A stretch of 64,000 nucleotides of DNA from GWF2-38-69 sp965228125. GTDB taxonomy: Bacteria; Verrucomicrobiota; Lentisphaeria; Victivallales; GWF2-38-69. A program made the translations under genes and the position numbers. This document shows, piece after piece, positions 52,856 through 61,498 of the stretch. The stretch lies in the NCBI GenBank assembly GCA_965228125.1, contig OZ245791.1, positions 3,017,561 through 3,081,560 of the forward strand. Reading direction: 5' to 3'. The stretch's first letter is position 1. Each line of letters starts with the position of its first letter. The notes beneath the pieces were generated by a model, which did not search any database, had not been told where the DNA came from, and saw only the letters and a list, made by a program, of their open reading frames with translations.

Positions 52856-53620
52856 ATGAAAACTCAGAAAAGATCTAAGAAAATCAGGGCTGACGAACTT
52901 CTCGCAAATCAGCAGGATATTTCTATTGAGGAAGCAAGAAAATTTATCCTTGCAGGACTTGTAAGGATTAAATCCGATCAGCTAATCAAAAATTCTTCCG
53001 AAATGTTAGGGGAGGGCACTGCCCTCCTGCTGGATGAGTCTCTGAAATATGTCAGCAGGGGAGCATTCAAACTCAAGCCCGCACTGGACAAATACCTTCC
53101 TGATCTGACAAACCTTGCCGCCGCCGATATCGGGGCTTCAACGGGTGGTTTTACTGACCTGATGCTTCAATACGGAGCAAGAAAAGTTTATGCCATAGAT
53201 GTCGGATATGGACAGCTTCACTACAAACTCAGGCAGGATAAAAGGGTGATTAATATAGAAAGAGTTAATGCCAGAAACATTAATCACGACGTGATATCCG
53301 AAAAAGTGGATATTATAACAATGGATTTATCTTTCATATCAGTATTAAAGGTTTTGTCCAATGCTAATTTGCTTCTGAAAAATGGAGGATGGGCTTTCAT
53401 CCTGATCAAACCTCAATTTGAAGCTGAACGAAATGAAATAGAGCAGGGGGGCGTTGTACGTGATCCGCAAATAAGGAAAAAATATGTTCTGAAAGTTAAT
53501 AATTTTATAGAACTAAAACTGTCATGGACTGCTATCGATACTATTCCAAGCCCTATTCTCGGTCCCAAGGGCAATCAGGAATTTATTCTTGTCTGCAGAA
53601 AAGAAACAACAACAAACTAA
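52856..53620 (+). CDS. tlyA: TlyA-type rRNA 2'-O-methyltransferase
   Basis: A 254-residue SAM-dependent methyltransferase. An N-terminal S4-like RNA-binding part (about residues 10-75) is followed by the class I core. AADIGASTGGFTDLMLQYGARKVYAIDVGYGQLHYKLR (about 95-132) forms the SAM site, and MDLSFISVLKV (about 160), FILIKPQFEAER (about 182) and SPILGPKGNQEF (about 228) are family signatures. The family includes haemolysin-A-named proteins that methylate ribosomal RNA. Start at 52856 with no clear ribosome site nearby. Confidence 0.92.
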   Translation: MKTQKRSKKIRADELLANQQDISIEEARKFILAGLVRIKSDQLIKNSSEMLGEGTALLLDESLKYVSRGAFKLKPALDKYLPDLTNLAAADIGASTGGFTDLMLQYGARKVYAIDVGYGQLHYKLRQDKRVINIERVNARNINHDVISEKVDIITMDLSFISVLKVLSNANLLLKNGGWAFILIKPQFEAERNEIEQGGVVRDPQIRKKYVLKVNNFIELKLSWTAIDTIPSPILGPKGNQEFILVCRKETTTN

Positions 53621-53643
53621 GACTATAGTTAGGGGTGTGTAAT

Positions 53644-54846
53644 ATGTTCAGGAATGTGTTATGGTGCATCGGGCATGAACTTTTGATGCCGAATATAGTA
53701 AAAGCTGAAGGTTGCTGCCTCTATGACAGCAAAGGTAATGAATATCTCGACTTTGAGTCCGGTACATGGTGCGTTGCAGCAGGGCATAATCATCCATCAA
53801 TCAATAAAGCCATAAAAAAACAGCTCGGAGAGATAACGCATACCGGCTACTGTTATTCGCACGCAGTTGTAGAGGAAGCGGCAAAAAAAGTTCAGAGAAT
53901 TACTTCTTTGCAGGGAGGAAAATGCGTTTTTCTGTCTTCCGGGAGCGAAGCTGTGGAATTCGGAGTGCAGCTTCTGAGAACGATATCACAAAAGCCTAAA
54001 CTCCTGACTTTTACAAATTCTTTCCTGAGTTCCTATGGTTCTTCAGGAAGCAAAAGGGACGATGAATGGTTTCTTTTCGACTGGGATGAATGCGCGGTTT
54101 GTAAAAAAGAATGCTCCTCAAAATGCCCTAAGCTGTTGGACATACCTGTCAAATCCGTCGGCGGTTTTGTCTTCGAACCAGGAAGCACTTCAGGAATCGT
54201 TAAGTTTCCTCCGAAGAAGTTGATCCGTAATATTATATCCCTGATAAAAAAGAGCAGGGGATATATACAAGTCAATGAAATAACAACCGGGATGGGGAGC
54301 ACCGGTAAATGGTTTGGTTTTCAACACTACGATTTGCAGCCTGATATTGTTTCAATAGGCAAAAGACTGGGTAATGGATATCCTGTCAGCGCCGTTTCAA
54401 TTTCCAGGGAAATTGTTACAGAGGCAGAAAAGTGTCATTTTAAATATTCACAATCTCACCAGAATGATCCTCTTGGCTGTGCTGTAGCTAATGCTGTTAT
54501 TGATCTGATAAAAACTGAAAAACTTGTAGAAAAAAGCCGGAAATCAGGCAAATATCTGATAAAACAACTTCATAAACTGCAAGCTAAGTATCCTGTGATA
54601 AAAGATATAAGAGGGCGTGGGCTGATGATAGCCGTTGAGTTTTCAGAAGAGCTTCCTTCTCAAAAAGCTTCCGAAATATTCAGAAAATTATTAAAAGAAA
54701 AGTGTATCATCGCAAAAAGGCCTGGCCTGAATATCTTTCGAATCGATCCGCCGTTGGTGGTCACAAAAAAACAGCTTAACCATTTTCTTTCTACACTGGA
54801 GAAAATTATATCAGGATTTGCGGGGGGAAATAAGCGGCAGATATGA
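53644..54846 (+). CDS. Class III PLP-dependent aminotransferase
   Basis: A 400-residue omega-aminotransferase-type enzyme. GCCLYDSKGNEYLDFESGTWCVAAGHNHPSI (about residue 23) opens the fold, and FLSSGSEAVEFGVQLL (about 95) binds PLP phosphate. QVNEITTGMGSTGKWFGFQ (about 210) is the Asp/Glu-region motif, with E in place of the usual D. DIVSIGKRLGNGYPVSAVS (about 234) carries the PLP lysine (Lys about 238). A Cys-rich insertion CAVCKKECSSKCPKLLD (about 149-165) is unusual. The ATG at 53644 is favoured over the GTG at 53635. Substrate unknown. Confidence 0.85.
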   Translation: MFRNVLWCIGHELLMPNIVKAEGCCLYDSKGNEYLDFESGTWCVAAGHNHPSINKAIKKQLGEITHTGYCYSHAVVEEAAKKVQRITSLQGGKCVFLSSGSEAVEFGVQLLRTISQKPKLLTFTNSFLSSYGSSGSKRDDEWFLFDWDECAVCKKECSSKCPKLLDIPVKSVGGFVFEPGSTSGIVKFPPKKLIRNIISLIKKSRGYIQVNEITTGMGSTGKWFGFQHYDLQPDIVSIGKRLGNGYPVSAVSISREIVTEAEKCHFKYSQSHQNDPLGCAVANAVIDLIKTEKLVEKSRKSGKYLIKQLHKLQAKYPVIKDIRGRGLMIAVEFSEELPSQKASEIFRKLLKEKCIIAKRPGLNIFRIDPPLVVTKKQLNHFLSTLEKIISGFAGGNKRQI

Positions 54847-54857
54847 GAATCTGCCGC
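54834..54857. terminator. Hairpin at the 3' end of the aminotransferase gene
   Basis: GCGGCAGAT and ATCTGCCGC form a 9-bp stem that spans the aminotransferase stop codon. The plus strand lacks a T-tract after it. A plausible terminator for either direction is therefore only weakly supported. A related hairpin ends the intact alcohol dehydrogenase gene at 59608-59631. Confidence 0.45.
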
Positions 54858-54898
54858 CTGAGAAAAAATAATCGTTACAATATCAATCTTAATTTTAA

Positions 54899-55663
54899 TT
54901 ACAGCGCTGCTTTATATATATTGATTATGTCCTGCAATGTCGCGCTTCTTGGATTTGTGAAAGAGCAGGCGTCTTTTTGAGCATTTTCAGCCATAGTCTG
55001 GAGATCTTTTTCCTTTACTCCAAGCTCTGTCAGGCCAGATGGGATGCCTACATCTGCAGAAAGCTGTTGAATAGCTTCAATTGCAATATCTGCAAATCTG
55101 TCAACTTTTGCTATAAGGTTGAACTTGCATACATGGGGAAGCAGTATTGCATTGCATACGCCGTGAGGCAGGTTGTAAAAGCCGCCAAGCTGGTGTGCCA
55201 TAGCGTGAACGTAGCCCAAACTTGCGTTGTTGAAAGCCATTCCGGCCAAGTATTCCGCATAAGCCATTTTATCTCTGGCAGCCATATCTTTGCCGTAAGC
55301 AACAGCAGCCCTGAGATTTTGTGAAACCAATTCTATAGCCTTAATGGCGCAAGCATCTGTAATAGGGGTAGCAATTGTTGACACATAAGCTTCGACGGCA
55401 TGTGTCAAAGCATCCATACCTGTTGCGGCCGTAAGAGATGGAGGCATTCCCATCATAAGTTCAGGGTCATTAACTGCTACATCAGGAGTAGTCCTCCAGT
55501 CAACGATAGCCATTTTTATATGTCTTTTTGTATCGGTAATAATACAAAAACGGGTCATTTCGCTTGCTGTACCTGCTGTAGTATTAACCGCTATAAATGT
55601 AGGCATTTTCTTTGTAGACTTGTCAACACCTTCGTAATCATTGATGACTCCGCCGTTTGTCGC
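54899..55663 (-). pseudogene. Truncated copy of the iron-containing alcohol dehydrogenase
   Basis: This segment is nearly identical to 59677-60498 (only isolated substitutions seen). It lacks the first about 114 codons of the gene, and it has a 57-bp in-frame deletion. The deletion falls exactly between two 11-bp GCAATATCTGC repeats that are present in the intact copy (59861-59871 and 59918-59928). It has no start codon of its own; the open frame only continues into bases around the thiD stop. It is a broken gene copy in the same orientation as the intact one. Confidence 0.92.
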
Positions 55664-55673
55664 AAATGAATTA

Positions 55674-56471
55674 TTATTGACGGAATTCCGCAAAGTGGTC
55701 AAGCGGGCCTAACCCTTTGCCTATACGTAAACGAATAGCTTTTAAGATCGCCTGATCGATATATTTTTTTGCTTTCCGCACAGAGGATAATACCGGATAA
55801 CCTCTGGCAATCCCTGCAGCTACAGCTGATGCGAAAGTGCATCCTGTTCCATGTGTGTTCCTGGTTTTAACGCGTTTGGAACTTATTTGATAAAAGCTAA
55901 CCCCATCATAAAAGAGATCAACTGCATCCATATCCGATGGCAAATGTCCGCCCTTTATGACTACATTCTTTGCTCCCATTTTATGTAAGGTTATGGCAGA
56001 TTGTTTCATGCCGGAAACGTTTTCTATTTGAATCCCCGTCAATACTTCAGCCTCATGACAGTTTGGGGTTATGACCAGAGATAAAGGCATCAGGTGTCTT
56101 ACCAGGCAATCAACACTATCTTTTGATAGCAGATGGTCTCCTCCTTTAGCTATCATTACAGGATCGACTATTAGATTTTTTATTTGATACTCCTTTACTT
56201 TGTGGCAAACAACTTCAATGGTTTCATTATCTACCAGCATGCCTGTTTTCCACGTCTGAGGGGCTATGTCACTCATTATTGTGTCAATCTGCTTTTCCAC
56301 AAAAGAAGGCGGAATATTTAGAATGCCTTCTACTCCCTTTGTGTTTTGTGCTGTCAGCGCTGTTATAGCGGTTGCTCCGTAAACACCAAAAGCTGCAAAT
56401 GTTTTCAAATCTGCCTGAATTCCCGCGCCTCCGCCTGAATCGGAACCTGCAATACTCAAAGCTTTTTTCAT
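55674..56471 (-). CDS. thiD: Hydroxymethylpyrimidine (phosphate) kinase
   Basis: A 265-residue ribokinase-family enzyme that phosphorylates HMP and HMP-phosphate for thiamine synthesis. The N-terminus KKALSIAGSDSGGGAGIQADLKTF (about residue 2) and DPVMIAKGGDHLL (about 102) are diagnostic. VVIKGGHLPSD (about 169) and KRVKTRNTHGTGCTFASAVAAG (about 201) form the anion hole and catalytic Asp region. The start overlaps the thiM stop by 4 bp. It is the last gene of the riboswitch-controlled operon and abuts the alcohol dehydrogenase fragment 10 bp away. Confidence 0.95.
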   Translation of the reverse strand: MKKALSIAGSDSGGGAGIQADLKTFAAFGVYGATAITALTAQNTKGVEGILNIPPSFVEKQIDTIMSDIAPQTWKTGMLVDNETIEVVCHKVKEYQIKNLIVDPVMIAKGGDHLLSKDSVDCLVRHLMPLSLVITPNCHEAEVLTGIQIENVSGMKQSAITLHKMGAKNVVIKGGHLPSDMDAVDLFYDGVSFYQISSKRVKTRNTHGTGCTFASAVAAGIARGYPVLSSVRKAKKYIDQAILKAIRLRIGKGLGPLDHFAEFRQ

Positions 56472-57268
56472 TTTATCAGTGCTCCTTTTTTTATTTCTTC
56501 GGTATTCAGATTGTATATAGCGTCAAAGAAAGCTGTTTTAAAACTTGCTGGGCCTTCTGCTTTTTTTGCGGCCAGTTGGGCGGCCAGTCCAAAACAAACC
56601 AATGCTGAAGCCGAAGCTAAAACCGTATCTTTTTCGACGGCACAGAAAGCAGCTACAGCACTCGTGGACATGCAGCCTGTTCCTGTGATTGTCGTAAGAA
56701 ATTTATCTCCATTGCTTATCAAATACGTTTTCTTACCGTTTGAGATCAGGTCTTTTTCTCCAGTAACTACTACAGTAAGGTTATGTTTTTTTGCATACCC
56801 TGTAACGGCTTTTTTTAAGCCTGTTGCTTCCCCAAAACTTTCTACACCACGCACTTTACCGCCCGCTTCAGTTAAAATCCCAATTTCCCCTGCATTGCCT
56901 TTGAGTACCGATATTTTGAGTTTGCTGACCAGCTGTCTGCATATATCAGTACGATAAGAAGTAGCTCCCGCTCCAACAATATCCAAAATTATCGGAACTT
57001 CTTTTTTGTTGGCTTTTTCCCCTGCCAAAAACATAGATTCAACCCAATCATGAGAGAGAGTCCCTATGTTAATCACTAATGCATCAGACGCCTGCGCCAT
57101 TTCGCAAACTTCCTCTCTTGCATGGGCCATGATCGGCAATGCCCCCAAATGAAGGGTAATGTTTGCAGTATCATTCATGACCACATAATTGGTGATGTGA
57201 TGTATAAGCGGTTTTTCTCTTTTCACCTTTAAGAAGCTGTTTGCGATTTTTTCAGAAATGTTCTCCAT
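56468..57268 (-). CDS. thiM: Hydroxyethylthiazole kinase
   Basis: A 266-residue kinase that phosphorylates the thiazole alcohol recovered from thiamine breakdown. Recognisable parts are PLIHHITNYVVMNDTANITLHLGALPIMAHA (about residue 16-46) and PIILDIVGAGATSYR (about 86). VLKGNAGEIGIL (about 110) and TTITGTGCMSTSAVAAF (about 192) follow. The ATG at 57268 is chosen since GGAGG lies 5-9 bp upstream; it overlaps thiE's end. With ThiD and ThiE it forms a salvage route that joins HMP and thiazole moieties. Confidence 0.95.
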   Translation of the reverse strand: MENISEKIANSFLKVKREKPLIHHITNYVVMNDTANITLHLGALPIMAHAREEVCEMAQASDALVINIGTLSHDWVESMFLAGEKANKKEVPIILDIVGAGATSYRTDICRQLVSKLKISVLKGNAGEIGILTEAGGKVRGVESFGEATGLKKAVTGYAKKHNLTVVVTGEKDLISNGKKTYLISNGDKFLTTITGTGCMSTSAVAAFCAVEKDTVLASASALVCFGLAAQLAAKKAEGPASFKTAFFDAIYNLNTEEIKKGALIK

Positions 57269-57908
57269 TTTTACCTCCTGCATGTTTTATTTTTTTAGTA
57301 AAATCCATTACCGTCTGTTGAATATTTTTTGCCTTGAGTACAGCTGAAATAACGGCTATTCCATCGGCTGTTTTTGCCACTTCAAAGGCGTTTTCCAAAG
57401 TAATTCCGCCAATGGCTATGACAGGAATATCAACACATGCCTTGATTTTTTTCAGGCCCGCCAAACCCAATGCCGGAGCGGCATCAAGTTTGCTTAAGGT
57501 AGGGAATAGGGGGCCTGCGCCAATATAATTTGCTCCGTCTCTCTGTGCTTTTATCGCTTGATCTATAGAAGATACTGAAACACCCAGGATCATCTTGTCT
57601 CCGATTATTTTTCGTGTTTCTTTTGCAGAAGTATCGTTTTGCCCGACATGAATACCATCGGCGTTCAAAGCCAAAGCTGCTTCAATATTATCATTGACGA
57701 TAAGAGGGATGTTGCTTCCCTTTAGAAGGGTTAAAAGCTGCCGCCCTAAATTTATCATTTCATCAGGAGAAGCATTTTTGTCGCGTAGCTGCAATACAGA
57801 AGCTCCGCCTGCAATAGCAGACTTCATTAATTCAAGAAGGGGTCTGGGGTAGGCCAGATTCTTGTCGGTCAGAACATGAAGACCTTTGATTTTTTCATAA
57901 ACTCTCAT
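57252..57908 (-). CDS. thiE: Thiamine phosphate synthase
   Basis: A 218-residue TIM-barrel enzyme that couples HMP-PP and thiazole phosphate. GLHVLTDKNL (about residue 9), SVLQLRDKNASPDEMI (about 36), LIVNDNIEAALALNADGIHVGQND (about 68), GVSVSSIDQAIKAQRDGANYIGAGPLFPT (about 105) and VIAIGGITLENAFEV (about 158) match ThiE. The ATG at 57908 is used because the TPP riboswitch ends just before it. The longer frame back to 57959 would run through the aptamer. First gene of thiE-thiM-thiD. Confidence 0.95.
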   Translation of the reverse strand: MRVYEKIKGLHVLTDKNLAYPRPLLELMKSAIAGGASVLQLRDKNASPDEMINLGRQLLTLLKGSNIPLIVNDNIEAALALNADGIHVGQNDTSAKETRKIIGDKMILGVSVSSIDQAIKAQRDGANYIGAGPLFPTLSKLDAAPALGLAGLKKIKACVDIPVIAIGGITLENAFEVAKTADGIAVISAVLKAKNIQQTVMDFTKKIKHAGGKNGEHF

Positions 57909-57914
57909 CACACA

Positions 57915-58001
57915 TCCCTGCGCTGGTATTATCCATATCAGGTTCTTAGGGTAATCCATTCTTTATGGAACTCTCAGCCTGGAAAACCAAGCTCCCCTTG
58001 T
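57915..58001 (-). promoter_or_regulatory. TPP riboswitch (THI element) of the thi operon
   Basis: On the minus strand all THI-box landmarks appear in order: AGGGGAGCTTGG, CTGAGAGT, ACCCTAAGAACCTGAT, TGGATAATACCAGCGCAGGGA. The thiE start codon lies seven bases past the aptamer. The AGGGATGTG that would serve as ribosome site is part of its closing strand, so control is probably translational. Thiamine pyrophosphate binding would reduce thiE-thiM-thiD expression. Confidence 0.97.
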
Positions 58002-58022
58002 ATAAGAACAAATTTCAATAAA

Positions 58023-59539
58023 TTAGTCGATCTTGAAAAAGCACTTAAATATTTAGCTATCATATAGATATATTTGATATAAGTTGTATATTATTGCAAG
58101 AAAAGATGATAAAAGCAAAAGGAATCTTGCAAATGTTGCCGAAGAAAATATCAGATAACGAGAAGAATCAGGGGGATTTGTTTAAAGTAATGTTAAGAGA
58201 TGTAGTGGATACTAAGCATTCGCTTGTAACGCTGGCAAATTCTATCAACTGGGAAGCGATTGAGAATAAGATTTCACCACTGTTTTGTTCGAATAACGGC
58301 AGGCCTGCATTGCCAGTAAGAATGATAGCAGGGCTTCTTTATTTGAAGAACGCTTACAACCTTGGAGATGGAGCTCTTCTTGCTGCGTGGCTGGAAAATC
58401 CCTACTGGCAGTATTTTACAGGAGGAGTATTTTTCGAGCACGAAATACCGTTTGATTCATCTAACATGACCAACTGGAGGAAACGCATAGGAGAAGAAGG
58501 GCTTGAGGAACTTTTCAAGGAAATCCTTTCAGCAGCAGTAAGGCTTGGGTTTATCAAGCTATCTGAATTCAAGAAAGTAAATGTTGATACGACAGTACAG
58601 GAAAAGAATGTCAGGTTCCCCACAGATTCAAGACTTTATGACAGGCTGAGGGAAAAGCTTGTAAAGGAAGCAAATAGTATCGGAATAGACTTAAGACAGT
58701 CGTATGAAAGAGTTGCCAAGAAGGCTCTGCATAAACAAAGTTCGCATGCTCACGCCAATCAGATGAAGAAAGCTAAAAAGCAGAGTAAAAAGCTCAAGGT
58801 TTACCTTGGCAGGGTAGCAAGAGACATCAGAAGAAAAATGCAAAAATCTAATCCTAAAATGGATAACCTTTTGGCCTTATCAGACAAAGTTCTGACTCAG
58901 GAAAGACAAAGCAAGAACAAGATTTACTCAATTCATGAACCAGAGGTTGAGTGCATCAGCAAAGGCAAGGCTCACAAGAAATATGAATTTGGCTGCAAGG
59001 TAGGCTTTGTTACGAGTGCTCAATCCAACTGGATACTCGGAGCAATGGCTTTTCATGGTAATCCATACGATGGGCATACGCTAAAAGACAACCTTGAACA
59101 AGTTAAAAGGATAACAGGGATTGTTCCTGAGCAGGGAACTTGCGACATGGGCTACAAAGGACATGGATATGATGGAACTTGTACGATCAATATTGTAAAC
59201 AGATACCGTAAGAAGATCCCAAAAGCAATCAGAAGATGGTGGAAACGCCGTTCAGCCATCGAACCTATAATTGGTCATGTAAAACAGGATAACAGAATGG
59301 ACTGCAACAGATTAAAAGGCAAACTTGGCGACAAGTTAAATGCAATCCTATCGGCTTGCGGGTTTAACTTCAGAAAATTACTCAGGGCAATAGCCCTATT
59401 TTTTGTTTTCGTCCCAAAAACGGCTGTTTTTGCATTTTGGGCAGATGAAAAATGCTATCGGAGACTAACTTTTGCCTCCAATGGTGCTTATAATTTTTAG
59501 GTGAATCAAGAAAAAACGGGGTTTTTCAAGATCGACTAA
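58023..59539 (+). mobile_element. IS5-family insertion sequence
   Basis: Perfect 18-bp terminal inverted repeats (58023-58040 and 59522-59539) begin TTAGTCGATC and bracket a single transposase gene, giving 1517 bp. The target duplication is unclear; if TTA is not counted as element, a TA duplication is possible. The left end lies only 21 bp from the TPP aptamer, so insertion separated the thi operon from its former upstream DNA. Confidence 0.9.
58106..59500 (+). CDS. IS5-family transposase
   Basis: A 464-residue DDE transposase. The N-terminal helical domain reads NNGRPALPVRMIAGLLYLKNAYNLGDGALLAAWLENPYWQYFTGG (about residue 65-110), typical of the IS5 group. The first Asp is in FKKVNVDTTVQEKNVRFP (about 158). 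The second is in EQGTCDMGYKGHGYDG (about 347), and the Glu in RRSAIEPIIGHVKQDNRMDCNRLKG (about 385). The region between (about 200-270) is basic. ATG at 58106 is preceded by CAAGAAAAG, a weak ribosome site; an upstream TTG at 58094 is possible. Frame intact. Confidence 0.92.
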   Translation: MIKAKGILQMLPKKISDNEKNQGDLFKVMLRDVVDTKHSLVTLANSINWEAIENKISPLFCSNNGRPALPVRMIAGLLYLKNAYNLGDGALLAAWLENPYWQYFTGGVFFEHEIPFDSSNMTNWRKRIGEEGLEELFKEILSAAVRLGFIKLSEFKKVNVDTTVQEKNVRFPTDSRLYDRLREKLVKEANSIGIDLRQSYERVAKKALHKQSSHAHANQMKKAKKQSKKLKVYLGRVARDIRRKMQKSNPKMDNLLALSDKVLTQERQSKNKIYSIHEPEVECISKGKAHKKYEFGCKVGFVTSAQSNWILGAMAFHGNPYDGHTLKDNLEQVKRITGIVPEQGTCDMGYKGHGYDGTCTINIVNRYRKKIPKAIRRWWKRRSAIEPIIGHVKQDNRMDCNRLKGKLGDKLNAILSACGFNFRKLLRAIALFFVFVPKTAVFAFWADEKCYRRLTFASNGAYNF

Positions 59540-59598
59540 ATTACATGGTAGTCTGATTAAATCTCTTTTTCAATAAGGGATTTTTATTTCTACCTGTA

Positions 59599-59631
59599 TA
59601 AAAAAAAGCGGCAGGTTTATTTCCCTGCCGC
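59599..59631 (-). terminator. Rho-independent terminator of the intact alcohol dehydrogenase
   Basis: On the minus strand an 8-bp stem GCGGCAGG-type (59608-59615 with 59624-59631) is followed by a run of T residues at 59599-59607. It lies about 45 bp after the stop at 59677. Confidence 0.85.
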
Positions 59632-59676
59632 ATTTATCTTTGCATTGAGCCTTTTAGCTCAATACTTATAACTGAA

Positions 59677-60840
59677 TTACAGCGCTGCTTTATATATATT
59701 GATTATGTCCTGCAATGTCGCGCTTCTTGGATTTGTGAAAGAGCAGGCGTCTTTTTGAGCATTTTCAGCCATAGTCTGGAGATCTTTTTCCTTTACTCCA
59801 AGCTCTGTCAGGCCAGATGGGATGCCTACATCTGCAGAAAGCTGTTGAATAGCTTCAATTGCAATATCTGCGGCATCTCTTTTCGGAAATCCTTCAATAT
59901 TAATTCCCATGGCTTGTGCAATATCTGCAAATCTGTCAACTTTTGCTATAAGGTTGAACTTGCATACATGGGGAAGCAGTATTGCATTGCATACGCCGTG
60001 AGGCAGGTTGTAAAAGCCGCCAAGCTGGTGCGCCATAGCGTGAACGTAGCCCAAACTTGCGTTGTTGAAAGCCATTCCGGCCAAGTATTCCGCATAAGCC
60101 ATTTTATCTCTGGCAGCCATATCTTTGCCGTAAGCAACAGCAGCCCTGAGATTTTGTGAAACCAATTCTATAGCCTTAATGGCGCAAGCATCTGTAATAG
60201 GGGTAGCAATTGTTGACACATAAGCTTCGACGGCATGTGTCAAAGCATCCATACCTGTTGCAGCCGTAAGAGATGGAGGCATTCCCATCATAAGTTCAGG
60301 GTCATTAACTGCTACATCAGGAGTAGTCCTCCAGTCAACGATAGCCATTTTTATATGTCTTTTTGTATCGGTAATAATACAAAAACGGGTCATTTCGCTT
60401 GCTGTACCTGCTGTAGTATTAACCGCTATAAATGTAGGCATTTTCTTTGTAGACTTGTCAACACCTTCGTAATCATTGATGACTCCGCCGTTTGTCGCTA
60501 CAAGGCCAATGCCTTTCCCGCAATCATGAGGGCTTCCGCCGCCAAGCGTCATAATAGAGTCACAGCCATTGGACTTATATACATCAAGGCCTTTCATTAC
60601 ATTGTTATCTGTAGGGTTTGGCACTGTTTCATCATATACTACAGGGGCTATTCCTGCGTTTGTCATTAAGTCAACAAACTTTTTAGTTACTCCAAACTGG
60701 GTCATTCCTTTATCTGTTACGATCAAAGGCTTCTTGCAACCTCTTTCTTTAAATAATGCAGGAACTTCCGTGTGCGAACCTACTCCCATAATAGAAACGC
60801 ATGGGATAAAAAATTTAAGTGTTTCTCTTCCGACTGACAT
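59677..60840 (-). CDS. Iron-containing alcohol dehydrogenase
   Basis: This 387-residue group III alcohol dehydrogenase uses NAD(P)H and a divalent metal, usually to reduce aldehydes at the end of fermentation. The dinucleotide-binding loop is MTLGGGSPHDCGKGIG (about residue 96). Metal ligands can be assigned to DPEL and TGMDALTHAVEAYVS (about 178-202) and to the histidines in AMAHQLGGFYNLPHGVCNA (about 267-285). VNTTAGTASEMTRFCIITD (about 138) is the family signature. The start ATG at 60840 has AAGGAGTC upstream. A truncated copy lies at 54899. Confidence 0.94.
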   Translation of the reverse strand: MSVGRETLKFFIPCVSIMGVGSHTEVPALFKERGCKKPLIVTDKGMTQFGVTKKFVDLMTNAGIAPVVYDETVPNPTDNNVMKGLDVYKSNGCDSIMTLGGGSPHDCGKGIGLVATNGGVINDYEGVDKSTKKMPTFIAVNTTAGTASEMTRFCIITDTKRHIKMAIVDWRTTPDVAVNDPELMMGMPPSLTAATGMDALTHAVEAYVSTIATPITDACAIKAIELVSQNLRAAVAYGKDMAARDKMAYAEYLAGMAFNNASLGYVHAMAHQLGGFYNLPHGVCNAILLPHVCKFNLIAKVDRFADIAQAMGINIEGFPKRDAADIAIEAIQQLSADVGIPSGLTELGVKEKDLQTMAENAQKDACSFTNPRSATLQDIINIYKAAL

Positions 60841-61107
60841 AAGTGACTCCTTTTATTAATACTGTATTAATTTATTGGGGGACAATTTTAGTTTTATTTT
60901 AGGGTAAAGCCTTCAGGATTTCAATTCCTCTAACAGATTTTAAATACTCGCAACAAGTTTTCACAATTGCTGACAGCCGCTGACAAATCCTCACAGAGTA
61001 ACGACACTTTTATAAACAAGTTATTAACATCCTTTTTGTAAATATTCATAACATAATATCAATAAGAAACTAATGCTTGTCAACATTTTCGTTGCCTGCT
61101 ATATCGT

Positions 61108-61135
61108 ATTATACATAATATATATTATGCGACGT
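61108..61135 (-). repeat. dif-like XerCD site 1
   Basis: Read on the minus strand the site is ACGTCGCATAA, central TATATA, then TTATGTATAAT. The layout of 11-bp XerC arm, 6-bp centre and 11-bp XerD arm matches bacterial dif sites, and the XerD-type arm matches the E. coli arm TTATGTTAAAT at 9 of 11. A second site in the same orientation lies 53 bp further on. Confidence 0.78.
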
Positions 61136-61188
61136 TATTACAGGACGCAGTTAATGCTTTTAGATTCATTTCTAAGTTAAAAAACAAC

Positions 61189-61216
61189 ACTTAACATAAT
61201 GTATGATATGCGACGT
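61189..61216 (-). repeat. dif-like XerCD site 2
   Basis: Read on the minus strand: ACGTCGCATAT, centre CATACA, then TTATGTTAAGT. The XerD-type arm matches that of E. coli dif at 10 of 11. The XerC-type arm shares ACGTCGCATA with site 1. Different central hexamers in two direct copies are what a hybrid attachment site of an integrated Xer-using element would show. Confidence 0.78.
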
Positions 61217-61498
61217 TATAGAAGCAAAAAATATATGTCACGCAATGTCGAGTAAGGAAAAATACAAATTTGCGAAATAAAGCCGTTTCCGGCCAATATT
61301 AATTAAATCAAGAAATAGCTCAAAGGAATGATTCTGCGCTTCGGTGCTCCGGTACTCCCCGACCGTTCCTCGCTCCGATGCTCGAATATTCCTTTTAAGA
61401 ATAATACAGCTCACAACTAAACAGCACTTGAAGCTTTGAATAAAAAATTGCATATATCACAATCGAGAAAGCTTCAGAGCTTTTATTCATGCCAAGAA

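Noticed and set aside
54899..55702. Short alcohol dehydrogenase frame as a functional paralogue
   Set aside because: It lacks the N-terminal nucleotide-binding part, carries a 57-bp deletion, and its first residues are out-of-frame bases next to thiD.
61238..61453. Minus-strand 71-residue frame between the dif-like sites and the Rep operon
   Set aside because: It covers repeat-rich, GC-skewed non-coding DNA, has no ribosome site and no recognisable product.
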